Positions 10,201 through 22,000 of a DNA stretch of 64,000 bases are shown here, one piece after another. This stretch comes from Tribonema minus (taxonomy: Eukaryota > Sar > Xanthophyceae > Tribonematales > Tribonemataceae). How positions within the stretch are numbered: position 1 is the first letter of the stretch; every line of letters begins with the position of its first letter. A model generated the notes under the pieces. That model did not search any database. It was not told the origin of the DNA and saw only the letters and a program-made list of their open reading frames with translations. The position numbers were made by a program, and so were the translations under genes. The stretch covers positions 1 to 64,000 of the forward strand of contig JAFCMP010000116.1 of the NCBI GenBank assembly GCA_017506865.1, given 5' to 3'.

Positions 10201-12438
10201 ATGGTGGGGGTTGAGCGGAGCTGGGTGCATGCGACCCTTGGTCTCTGCTTGCTGATCCATCCAGCGCAAGGCTTGCGGATCGCAGCTGCACCACCGCACC
10301 AGTCTGGCTTGCGAGCTGGCTGCAGAGGCAATGCAGGCCAATCGCTGGTGTGCCAGCATTTGCGAACGACTTGCTGTAGCAGCAACCATCCTGCTCTGCG
10401 GCGCAGGCATGACATCAGCAGAATGGTGATGCGGGGGGGGCAGCCAGGCTCAACATTCGATCCTGCGCCGGCAGACACAGGCCGCAGTGCAATGTACAGG
10501 GAAATAAAAGCAGCATTCATCAAATTACGCAGTGCATTGAGTAGAGGTTTCTGGCGCAGCAGTGGGGCCAAGGGCCCTCTGGCAGCATTGAAGAGGAGAG
10601 CCAAGGCGCGACTGGCGGCTATCGCACTTGCAGTTTGCCTCATGGCCCCTAGCATCATGATACCGAATCACGCGCACGCATCTTCGCAGCACGATGGGGT
10701 TGTAACAACCCAGACAGTGGTTTGGCAGCAGCAGCGGCAGCAAAGCGTGTCGCAAGAGGGCGGCAGCGGTGCGAGCAGGGCAAGGCACGCAAGGATCGTA
10801 TCACCACAGGCGCAGGTGCAGCAGCAGCAGCAGCAGCGGCGGCGGAAGCTAGTGGTTCGGAAGGGGGCTGCACAGGGAGGCCAAACTGCACCATCGCCGC
10901 TGGCGGTGACTGCAAAGCGGCCGGGGCAGGGAGGGGGGGCAGGGAAGGAATCGGAGGGCGTGGGGGGGCAGATCGCAACGGCTGTTGTGGAGAACGCTCT
11001 GGAGATTGGCTCAGACTTTGAGCACCATCTGGCTGGCGGCAAGAGGGACACCCTGCTGCTGCTGATGGCGGTTGCGCTGGTCATACCGTTGTGCAAGCGT
11101 GCGGGGCAGTCGCCCATTCTGGGGTTTCTGGCGACGGGCACTTTGCTGGGCCCCAACGGGCTTCGCCTCATTGCAGATGTCAAGGCCACAGAGGTGAGAA
11201 CAGCAGCGCACTACAGCAAATGCATGACGCAGTAGCAAGCCGATAGCTCAATGACCACAGCATTCGCTTCCAGACTGAAGCTAGCCAGGCGTGTGCATGT
11301 CACAGCGCAGCGTGCGTGCGCATTGCACAGATCACGACGGCTGCATGTGCATCACGGCATTAGAGCAGTATGCGGCATGGGATGCCGATCACTGTTGCTT
11401 CGCACTTGCTCATCAGCGAGTAGCCATTGCACTGTGCAAGCTCAGGCTTCCATGTCTCACAAGATATGACAGTTTGTCTGCCCCCCGATGTGGCACTGCG
11501 GCACATCGACTTGGCATACGCAAGCTCGCGCATTCCTGCAGCATGAGGAAGGGCCCTTTTGGCGGCGTGCACTTGGTGGATGCGAGGTCCAAGGCAGGGA
11601 TCACATGCTGCTGGCATAGCATCTGATGCGTGTCGCGCTGATCTATAACCGCACTTCACTGGCTTCAAGGGGCGTCAACTCGCACTTTCATCCGCAGCAT
11701 ACTATGAGAGTTGCTACTGGTGCAGCCACGCCTGATAGACTCGCGGACTTGGCCAAAGTCATGCGCTGTAGAAGTGACCTGCAGCATGCATGCATGCTGG
11801 TGCCGCCAGGGTCAGCTATGTAATGCTCGCCGCTCTTACCAGGGCAAGGGTTCAATGGGTATGGGTATGGGTAGCTATCTGAATCGTTTGCTGTTGCCTT
11901 CATCAACATGTGCTACATCAACCAAGTTGACATCAAGCTGCAGCCCTGACGCGAGCTCAGTATGCGCAACTGCTGAACCGATTGCCACACGGGCTGCATT
12001 CGCGCTCGTTTCAGCCCCGATCACACAGCCAGAAACAGAAGCAACCGTTACAAACCGTCACAACCCCCGCCCCTCCTACGCTCATACATGAATACCCCCC
12101 CTCTTGCGCTGAGCGCTGCAGGTCCTGGGCGAGCTCGGCATCGTCTTCTTCCTCTTTGAGATGGGCCTGGAGCTGAGCATTCAGCGCCTGGCCGCCATGA
12201 AGAAGGACGTATTTGGCCTAGGCCTCGCGCAGTTCTTTCTGACGGCGCTAGGGGTTGCGGCGGTGGCGTCGCGGGCGGGGCTGGGGGCGCCAGCGCTGGT
12301 GGTCATTGGGGGGGGGATAGCGCTGAGCAGCAGCGCGTTCGTGCTGCAGCTGCTCAAGGACAGGGATGACATGGGCACCAGGTGAGCGCGGCACGGGTAC
12401 TGCATACATTTGTGTACGATATGGTTGTATATTGTGAA

Positions 12439-12480
<42 letters not shown>

Positions 12481-15400
12481 ATCGTGCTGCAGCTGCTCAA
12501 GGACGACATGGGCACCAGGTGGGCGCGGCACGGATGCTACATGTACCGCTCATACATGAGTGCACCAGGTGGGCGCGGCACGGATGCTACATGTACCGCT
12601 CATACATGAGTGTATTGAAGAGTTGTATATTGTTAAGGGGGAGGGGGGGGGGGGGGGGGGGGGGGGAGGGGGCGTTGTCATGCTGCAGCTGCTCAAGGAC
12701 AGGGACGACATGGGCACTTGTGGGCGCGGACAGGGACGACATGGGCACTAGGTGGGCGCGGCCGGATGCTGCATGTACCGCTCATACATGAGTGTATTGA
12801 AAATGTATATTGTTGGGGGGGGGGGGGGGGGGCAGGGGCGGGGGGGGCTGAGGGGCAGCGGTCTTATGCCGCAGCTGCTCGAGGACGTGGGGGGGCACTG
12901 ATGTCTCATGAGGTACTATGTGTACAGGCATGCACTGATGCATACGTTGGGGGGGAGGGGGGGGGGGGAGGCTCAGCGCAGCGGGCTTATGTTGCAGCTG
13001 CTCGTAAACAGGGGGACAGCGTGAGCCTTACTTCAGTCATGCGCGTTGACAAAAAAAAAGCAGACGCGTGCGGGAAGAAGTATGTGCATTCATCAACTTT
13101 CGAAGTAGTCCTGTATGCTTGGACATAAAGACAATCATGAATAATAGAGGCGTGCGCACAGCAGCAGCATCCTGTTTTCGCGGGTCGCACGCATGACATA
13201 AGTGCTGGCCGGGGCATGCCTGCAGCAGCAACGTGGTTTTGTTGCAGCTGCATAACAACAATAGCGATGTGACCTCCGAGTGAGGTTAGAGGGCTTGGTT
13301 CTACATGTGATGGGATGCATTGCATAGTCTGTAGCCACAGCAGTGTCACTCGGCTCTGAATACGTCGCCGCTCAGGGACAGACGACATGACGAGCGCTGA
13401 GCGCTGATACTTTTTTGAGATTCGGAGGGTTCTGAGGAGGCAGATTGCGTTTCCCACATCCGCAGAGAGAGAGAGGGTTAAGGTTAGGATTACATGAGTG
13501 CTGAGCGCTGATCTTTGGACGAGTAAGGGAGTGCAGTTTGGCATAGCCTGTACATGCTCATAAGGTCTTACGCATGTGATGAGGAAGCGCACTTATGCTC
13601 CACACGTGTTGGCAGTTGATGCTTTGGCTGCTGCAGGTGCTGCTCAGAGCACTGGCACTGAAAACGCCTGCTCTCAGATTTTGCACCGGAATTTGCGACA
13701 GTCTTCGGCTGCAGTTCAACTCTCAGTGGCAGAGCTGGCGCGAGAAGGTGCCACTCGCTTAGCGCTCACGACAAACTTCAACTTCAACTGTCAACTTCTT
13801 CTCGTGATGAAAACTTCAACTTTTTCCTGATGAACCTCAACCTTGACGCGGTCGTCTTGTGCAGGTACGGGCGCGCGTCCTTCGGCATCCTGCTGCTGCA
13901 AGACCTGGCAGTCGTGCCGCTGCTGGTGGCGATACCCCTGCTCGCGGGCACCGGCGGCAGCATGGCCAAGGCGCTCACGTCGGCGGCGGCCAAGGCGTGC
14001 ATCGCGCTGGGGACCATCGCGTTCCTTGGGCAGAACGTTCTCGACAGGCTGTTCTTCCTGGTGGCGCGCGCCAAGTCGCAGGAGGCGTTCCTGGCGGTGA
14101 TTCTGCTGACGGTCATGAGCATGTCGTCGCTGACGGAGGGGCTGGGGCTGAGCAACACGCTCGGCGCGTTCCTCGCGGGCGTGCTGCTGTCGGAGACCAA
14201 GTACCGCTACCAGGTGAGGTTTAGACCTGTTGAAGATCGAGGAGCTGCCATACTTCAAGTACTCTGCAAGTACTTGCATCCTTCAAGTGCTTTCTGCAAG
14301 TGCACCTCCGACATCCCTTTGCTACTGGTTTGCAGCTGCTTCTGTGGCAGAGGCTCTGGTGCCACTGGAATGCAGCTGTCTGTGACTGTGTGCTGTGCGC
14401 CTTCTTGTGGGTTTGGGCTCTTGTGTCGGAGACAGCCAAGCACAATCACCAGAAAGGGATGAAGCACTGAGCACTTTCACAGGTAGTTCAAGTCATCGAC
14501 TGCTGCCGACAGTCATATTTACTGGAAAGTTGCTGGGCACAGTGCTCGAGCGTGTGCCGCTGTGGTACACAGACGAACACTTGTCATATGTATGTGTGTG
14601 CGTACAGTCTGTAAATATCGATGGCTATAGTTTTGGCGCGGCCATCGCACGGCGACTGAGAGCATCGCAGTACATGCTGGCTACGTTCTGCACGACCGTG
14701 CTGATTTCAGATGCCAACTGCACATTAGCGGCAAGTAGTGATGCGCTGGTCAGCAGAGGGTTCACATGTAGCAACAACACGGCCTCTTTACGACAGCAAC
14801 TGGATGGTGAATATATTGAGCACTGACACTGTCTGCTACGACGCTATGGCGTGCTGCAGCATGCCCCCCCCGTCTCGGCCTGTTATTTGCGACAGTCGCT
14901 GTTGAAAATCACACTCGGCCTGTTATTTGCGACAGTCGCTGTTGAAAATCACATTATGGCGGCGGGTGCATCCAAGCCCACGCTAGCACACACACACACA
15001 CAAATACTGCGGCAGTCAACAAAGCACATTGCTGAGCGCCGCTGCTCCGCTCTCCGCCCACTAGGTGGAGGCCGACATTGCGCCGTTCCGCGGCATGCTC
15101 CTGGGACTGTTCTTCATGACGGTCGGCTTCGAGATCGACCTCGGCCTCGTGGCCTCCAACCTGCCAATGGTGGGGTCCCTCGTGGTGGGCCTGCTCGCGC
15201 TCAAGGCCGCCATCACGACGCTTGTGTGCTTGACCATGGGGCTGAGCCTCGCGAACGCGCAGCAGACGGGGCTGCTGCTGAGCCAGGGCGGCGAGTTCGC
15301 GTTCGTCGCCTTTGGCATGGCGGAGCGGCTCGGTATCCTCAGCCCGGGTCTCACCAAGCTGCTGCTGACAACGGTGGCGATATCCATGGCGGCGACGCCG

Positions 15401-16210
15401 GCGCTCAGCAGCATGTCGGCGCGGCTCGCGGCGCGCATCGAGGGCAAGATGGGCTTCTCGCACTACGTCGGCATCGACTCGGAGTCGGCGGAGATCAAGG
15501 AGCGCGAGGGGTTCGTGGTCGTGTGCGGCTACGGGCGCATCGGGCGCCTCGTGTGCGACCTGCTCGACAAGAAGTTCATACCGTACGTCGCCTTCGAGGC
15601 GGACCCGCAGAAGGCCATGGAGGCGCGGCAGCGCGGCCTGCCCGTCTTCTACGGTGACGTCACGCGCCCGGAAGTGCTGCGCTCGTTCAACGTCGGCAAG
15701 GCGCAGGCCCTCATCTCCACGATCTCCGACATCCGCACCGCCAACAAGGCAGTCGTCAACATCCGCCGCGAGTTCCCGGACCTGCCCGTGTTCGCGCGCG
15801 CGAAGGACGCGCAGCACCAGAAGCGCCTGCAGGGCACGCTCAACGTCACAGCGATGGTGCCCGTCCTCCCTGAGGACTCCATCATGGTGAGCCTGCCGTT
15901 CGGCGGCGCGTTCTTGCGCTCGCTCGGCCTCTCGCAGGAGGAGGTGAACGTGCTCGTGGAGGACACACGCAAGAAGTACCTCATATCGCGCGGCCTCGAG
16001 GAGGAGGAGACGGAGAACATCATGTCGCAGCTCTCGCTGCAGATCAGCTCGCGCGCGACAGTCGGCGACGACGACGGCGGCGCCAGCGCCAAGGGCAGCA
16101 GCGGCGGCGGCGGCAGCAGCAGCAGCGGCGGCGGCGCAAAAGGCAGCGGCGGCAGCGGCGGCGAGGGCGGTGGAGGCGGCGTACCCGTTTCATCGCCCGC
16201 TGCGGCATAA
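10201..16210 (+). CDS. KEA: KEA-type K+ efflux/H+ antiporter with KTN (RCK) domain, plastid targeted, 4 exons
   Basis: Exons 10201-11193, 12122-12381, 13865-14213 and 15065-16210 join in phase to about 915 residues. Residues 1-170 are a leader with a basic region and a second hydrophobic stretch after RRAKAR, ending NHAHASS, which looks like a thylakoid-type processing site. A Gln/Gly-rich linker follows. The CPA2 exchanger domain runs from about 285 to 680, with PILGFLATGTLLGPNG, FFLFEMGLELS, the family hallmark LLLQDLAVVP, and GEFAFVAFG. The nucleotide-binding KTN domain begins VVVCGYGRIGR (GxGxxG) and extends to about residue 850, followed by a Gly/Ser-rich tail. Family members swap K+ for H+ across plastid membranes; KEA3 tunes the thylakoid proton gradient. 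Whether this protein is in the thylakoid or the envelope is inferred from the leader. The Asp and Gln of the ion path are present, so it should be active. Intron 2 holds exon-end copies and G runs. Confidence 0.96.
12335..13020. repeat. KEA exon 2 tail repeated five or more times, copies separated by G runs
   Basis: The exon end CTGCAGCTGCTCAAGGACAG with GACATGGGCACCAGGTGAGC (about 12343-12387) recurs in whole or part at about 12487-12530, 12560-12580, 12683-12720, 12728-12765, 12871-12900 and 12991-13020. TACATGTACCGCTCATACAT follows several copies. Long G runs lie after or before copies (12439-12479, 12639-12672, 12815-12850, 12950-12970). Confidence 0.93.
14874..14953. repeat. Perfect 40-bp tandem duplication in KEA intron 3
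   Basis: Two identical 40-base units beginning CTCGGCCTGTTATTTGCGAC lie back to back, 14874-14913 and 14914-14953, about 110 bases before the exon 4 acceptor. The identity suggests a recent event. Confidence 0.95.
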
Positions 16211-19073
16211 GCCGCTAGGACGGTTGCCGCTGCTTAGCGGTGGCGGCGGCGGGGGCGGTAACGGCTGCTGCAGTAGGGCGGCGCAGCGGCGGCGGCAGCG
16301 CTGCGCAGCGCGGCGATTGCCAGGGTGTTGGCAGCGGCGGTGGTGCCGTTTGCTACATGGTAGCAATAATCTGTGTGGGGGGCGCTGCTGCTGTCGGCCC
16401 ATGTGGGTGTCAATAGGGGCTGCTGTGAAGGGGTTCAAAGGGGTCAGAGGAGAGTATGTATGGGGTGAGAAGGGGAAAGGGGGGGGGGGGGGTAAGATGA
16501 GCCAACAGGAACCAGGGCACTGCTGCTGCTGCAGTTCCCTAGGCATCGTGGCCAGCGTGTCGGTCAATGAGGCTGCGCTGGCAATATCCTGGAACGGCCA
16601 TCATAGCAGCCACCGAGGCTCGCCATGAGCGCGAACTGCACACATTTTTCGCGGCGACGGCGGCATCTGCAGCCACCTCTCTGGGTGCCCAAAGCCCGCG
16701 GCACCGATGCTGGCACACTCGCGTCAGCGGCTCAGCGAACGCCGCCTGCGCGGGTACACTTTAACAAACCTGGTAGTGCATAGGGACGAACAGCCGTTGC
16801 GCAACTAGTCAGCGCCTGGCGCCATGTGCGCAGCACTGCGGCGGCACGCGGGCATCAGCACATGTCACAGATCTTTCTGCGCGGCGGCGGACGGCGGCGG
16901 CGGCGGCGGCAGCGGCGGCGGCGGCGGCAGCGCCGCCGCACGCGCCCTCACAGATGTATTTGCAGCTTTACGACGCAGTCACATGATATAACTGACGTAA
17001 CTGACGACGTCCATCCCTTTTGTCAACGCCCCGCACATGGGGTAATTGTGCTGCTCTGTGTGCCTCGTGTGGTGTGCGCTGTGGCACTGGCCTCAAATAG
17101 CTCCGTCAAGAAAAGCATGCACATTATGGGCATTTGAACTTGCGGCACCTGCGGCATCACATGGACGTTTCTTGAAAGAGACTCCAAACATGCATCGTGT
17201 GGCATCCTGTTGAAAACTGCGCATCAACATGCTTGCAATATGTTTGTCCATGTCCATCAAGCATTTGCAGCTATGTTGTCACAGCTACTTGATGCATGCC
17301 CAAGAGGTACGTTGAGTCACTGTGTATAGCTCTCTAGAGACGATCCATACTTCCGCAGTATGCATTATGCTGTTGTATGCACAGCACCAGAGCAGAAGCA
17401 GCGCTTTGCAGTGTTGCCTGATGGCAGCAGGGGCTTGCATATGCGAAGAACGCTCGTTTGATGGCAAATGCAACTCGAATATGCCAAGGCAAACAAGTCT
17501 TGCGTTGTTGCACCCAGCGCACAAGCACCATCACGCAGACTAACCTGCAGGTAATGGCCGCCGCGACGTGAGACAGATCGAGCAACAGCTCTTGTATGTA
17601 CAGAGGAGGCCTGTGAGTATGAGGCCTCTCATGTATGCGCGCCTCACTGGCTCATTTGGCTCACCGCCAGTGCCGATGTTGCTCGAAGGTGCTCCCGCAT
17701 GGACATAAAGCGCAAGGCCATAAACGCCGGGCGAGGGGAAGAGGGTTGTATCCTTGCACACAAAACCATGGCACGCACCGAGCACAAATGCGCGCGTCGC
17801 TGCCGTTGCTACAACAAACCGCACACAGACCACAGATAATGAGAAAATGGACGACCTCGTGTACCCCTTCAACGCTGCCACAGTGCCCCCCATACCTGCC
17901 ATACACCACTTCGCAAATGCGCCGCACCCATGTGCGCTAGAGCAGCCACATTGCTGCCCCCACAGAGCAGCTGCAGATGCCACGTGGCAGCACCGCTGCA
18001 TCTGCGCTTTGCCGACACAGAGGCAGGCATTCGCTGCGGCTGGCCGGGATGATGTCACGAGGGCACTGCACACGCCAGTGATGTTTTGCCGACATGCACG
18101 GTAATCAGGCAAAGCAGCTGCACTGCCATTGTCAGCGCTGTCACCGAGAGGCAGCAGAACTCAGCTGCCCCCCGCGCTTGCATCACATGCAGCCTCTGCC
18201 GCCATGAGCCGCCGCGCCGCAGGTGCGCAGCGTGCCGCAATCAGCGCTGCTGCCGTGGCCCTTGACATTGGTGCAGCATTGCTCAGCAGCGGCGCTGAGG
18301 TACCTCATTTATTGCCTGCTCTCGCTGCCGCTGCGGCGGCGCTGCGAGCTGCACGGCGCAGCCCGCGTCTGGCGCTGCCGCTGCAGCACTGGCGCTCGGC
18401 AGACGCTTGCTGCCGACATCTCTCCATGTTGCTGAGCAATGTTGCTGAGCAGTGGGGCCACCATCCCCGCTGCCGCAGCGCCGCGCCGCGCCATGCGCCC
18501 ACACCACCGACAGTGGCCAACGCGCGGCGGCAGAGTCCCGCTCACTGGCGCTACGTCCCGTGCTCCTCCGTGCTCACGCCTCTATACGCGCCATCGCTGC
18601 TGCTGCCGCGGCGCGTCCCCATGCTGGAGCGGCGCTGCCCGCGGCCCGGCAGCAGCGGCAGCGGCAGCAGCGGCGCGCCGGGGTCGGCTGCACGCGCGTC
18701 GCGGATGCGCACGTTGAGCGCTGCTGCATCGTCGCCGCCGCCGCCGCTGCCGCCGCCGCCGCGGTCGACTATTACGCGCCGCAGCACCTGCGGCGGGGGT
18801 ACATATTGCGAAGGTGCTTGAGCACGGGCGTTTGGGGTGATGCCTGGTGACAGAAGATGTACTGCGAACTGCCGTGCGGCAGCGGCCGCGCACTTTGGAT
18901 CTAGCGAACGATTGGATCTAGCGACTGTATGCATTTACGATACATCGGTAAGCATAACGACGCATAACGGTATGTATGGTTATGAGGTCGGACACACAGT
19001 CACAGATCATCGCGCCAAACACAGAGCAGTCGTGCACACGCCAGCGCTGGGCATCATGGTCACGGCTCCTGTG
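16211..19073. other. Convergent intergenic region between KEA and P4-ATPase, no supported gene
   Basis: This 2.9 kb separates two stop codons. It contains CGG/GCC triplet runs (16236-16300, 16884-16935, 18730-18765) and a G run near 16480. The long frames here are Ala/Arg/Cys-rich by-products of triplet repeats, without domains. I see no RNA gene. Confidence 0.5.
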
Positions 19074-22000
19074 TCACGCTGCTGCACTCGCTCGCACCGT
19101 AGCCAGCGCGAACAGATGGGCAAAGCTCAACTTCAAGAGGGGACGCACCTCCTCCCCCACGTCCGTGCGCACGCCCGTCGTCGTCTCCGCGTGATCGTAT
19201 GCGTAGCTGCTGCGCGGCACCACCAGCCCCCCATCCTCAATGCCCAACTGCCGCAGCATCTCCCCGGGCACCAAATCATTGAGCTTCCGCAGCGCATCAG
19301 GGCTCAGAACCATCCGGCCCGTATCGGCATCACGCCTGAGCTGGGCGCTGATCTCAAGTTCCGGCGCCGCGCCGCCGCCACCAGCGCCGTTCCCGGACGG
19401 TTCTGCGGAGAGTTCCGCCATGGAGGCGCTGCGGATGCGCTGGAGGTCTGCGTCGTCGTGCGCCGTCGCTAGCGCGGCGAGCATGAGCTTGCCCTCGGGG
19501 GAGGTGAGGCCACGGTTGAACTCGCGTGCGTGGTGCGATACAGTGGGGAAGAACCGTGACTGCAGCCACGTGATGAAGAGGTCGACACACCACACCACGG
19601 CGGCGACCTGCAACGCGTAGGCGCATGTAGATGTACAAGAGCGTCAGTATTGTGTACTGCATTGTTGGACTTTAAGAAGTACTTCGAAATATGGTGTTAG
19701 GTTGATACTTGAAGTATGCCGATGAAGGGGTCAACGCACCACACCACGGCGGTGACCTGCGCGACGCGAAGCGGCATGTATGCATGTACGCGCAAGCTCA
19801 TCGAAATTGTGTGCTGTAGTGTTGTGGGGTGTCATGTTTGATACTTGAAGTATGCCGACGAAGAGGTCGAAGCACCACACCACGGCGGCGACGCGTATGT
19901 AGGGGTATGCATGTATGTACGTGCGAGCACGTAGGTATCACGCGCTGTATTGGTGTGAAATGTTGGTTTGCTATGCCATTGTCAGAAGTGTTGAAGTGCT
20001 ACATTGGTGTGCGTTGTTTGATGCTGCAACACCGCGACCTATGCGACGCCGAGAGGGATGGCGTATGCTTGAGGCTTGTCAATGATGATGATGTCGCCGT
20101 TGGTGTGGGAATTTAAGTACATGTGTGAGGTCAGTGGTACCGGTGTATGCACTGTGCGTTAGCAGAAGGAATTCATTGCCGAGGCAGCTGTCGAATTGAG
20201 TGTCTGGGCACTGTCGCTCTGATGGCCGTACGAAACCTACTGGCTTCCACCTTGTTAGTCTGGTAACTTCTCTTGTGACAATGCGAACACACGACGGAGG
20301 GGTACAAGCATGGCGCTGCGCAAAGCACGGGGTATGCACGTATAATTGCGCATGCATAGAGGCATGGTACATGGACCATAATATCACCAGGTGTAACTCA
20401 AACTCTTTCTGACGGTGGCAATTCGGTGCGAGCAAACTCCTATTGCACTACAACAATGCGACGAGAGTGTTGATAGATTGCTGGCTTGCCTGGCACATGC
20501 GTACAGCCGTCAATTTGGTATGCACCGTACCACTGCTGTGGGACAGGCATGATGATAAGCACTATAACGCATGACCGCCATGGCTGTAACGATATGATGA
20601 GTCTCTGCTCAGAGAGTAACTCGGGCGGTACAACGAATAGCAAGAGAGCAAAATTCGGAGGCGTGACGCCAACTACTGTACTGGAGTGTTTCATGGACAT
20701 ATGCGATGACCATCAATAATGAAAATGACAATCGCCACCTGCATTGACAGGAAATTACGTAGGTTCCACCGATACACGTGTGAACTTGCATGGCACCATG
20801 ACGTGAGCGTAGTGAGCAGCCTCCAATCGTTTGCCTAGGGCTATTCCAGTCTCTGAAATTCATCGAGTTACGCGTTCAAGCATTGACCTTGTATGGCACC
20901 ATGAGGCGAGCGTATTGAGCAGCCTGCGGTAGTGCTGCGGGCTTGCCTAGCATTATTCCAATCTTCTTGAGACAAATCATCGAGTTAAGCGTGAAAGCAG
21001 TGTGAGCAAGCGAGCGAGCGCGCGCGCACCCACCTGAATGACGACGAGCCAGAAGGCAGCGCTCGACAGTAGCGCGAACCCCACGCCGTAGAACTCGTAC
21101 GCGTACGCGACGAAGCACGAGTACACGAGCACAAAGCCGACGTACAGCAGCAGCGAGGCGGCGAGGCAGAACGCGCCGACGGCGTTCCACGTCCACGTTA
21201 TCGTCACCACCTTGAGCAGCATGCACAGCACGAGCGCGCTGTACACGGTGGTGCCAAACACATAGAGGCCATCGTGATGGCCGGCAGCGGAGAAGACGGC
21301 CTCCGAGCCGCCGTATGCGGCGACGGGGATGAAGAATATCAGCACGGAGTCGAGAACCGCCTGCGCCATCCACAGCACCGTCACGCGCACGTTCAGGTCG
21401 AGGTTGTGGGTGCCGACACGGTAGAGGCGCGGCGCGGCGGCGGCGGCGCGGTCGTTCACGTCGCGGTCGAAGAGGCCGACGCAGAGGATCGGCAGCGCAA
21501 GGAAAAAGTTGTAGCCGGAGTAGACGAGCGACTCGTAGAGGGACTGGCCGCTGAGCCCCGAGTAGAAGCAGTAGTAGAAGAGGATGAAGGTGAGCGCGAT
21601 GTTCTTGTAGAAGGAGTAGAGGATGACCTTGCAGAGGCGGCGGTAGTCCCAATGGCCGTGGACCAGGAGCAGGCGCCGCAGGAAGCGGAACTGCGCGATG
21701 GCGAAGTCAGCGTTGTTGACGGCCTGGCGCCCCTCCTTGCCGCTCATGCCTACCCCCACCTAGCGCAAAATGCAGGCAGACCACAGAAGGGGTAAGTGAC
21801 CACTGGCACGGCACATACTAGAAGCATGAAGATAGGCCCAGTCACAGGAAGCAGAACCTCGCGTTGGCAAAGTCTGCGTTGTTGACGGCCTGGCGCCCCT
21901 CCTTGCCGCTCATGCCCACCCCCACCTGCAACAGCGCCAAGGCGCACAACGCATACATATCGAGACACAAGACACCATCATGAGCGTCGGCGCAAACGGG

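Noticed and set aside
18129..18934. Overlapping open frames of 130-230 codons between KEA and P4-ATPase
   Set aside because: Low-complexity GCT/GCC composition opens all frames; no conserved motif, and both neighbours end before this region.
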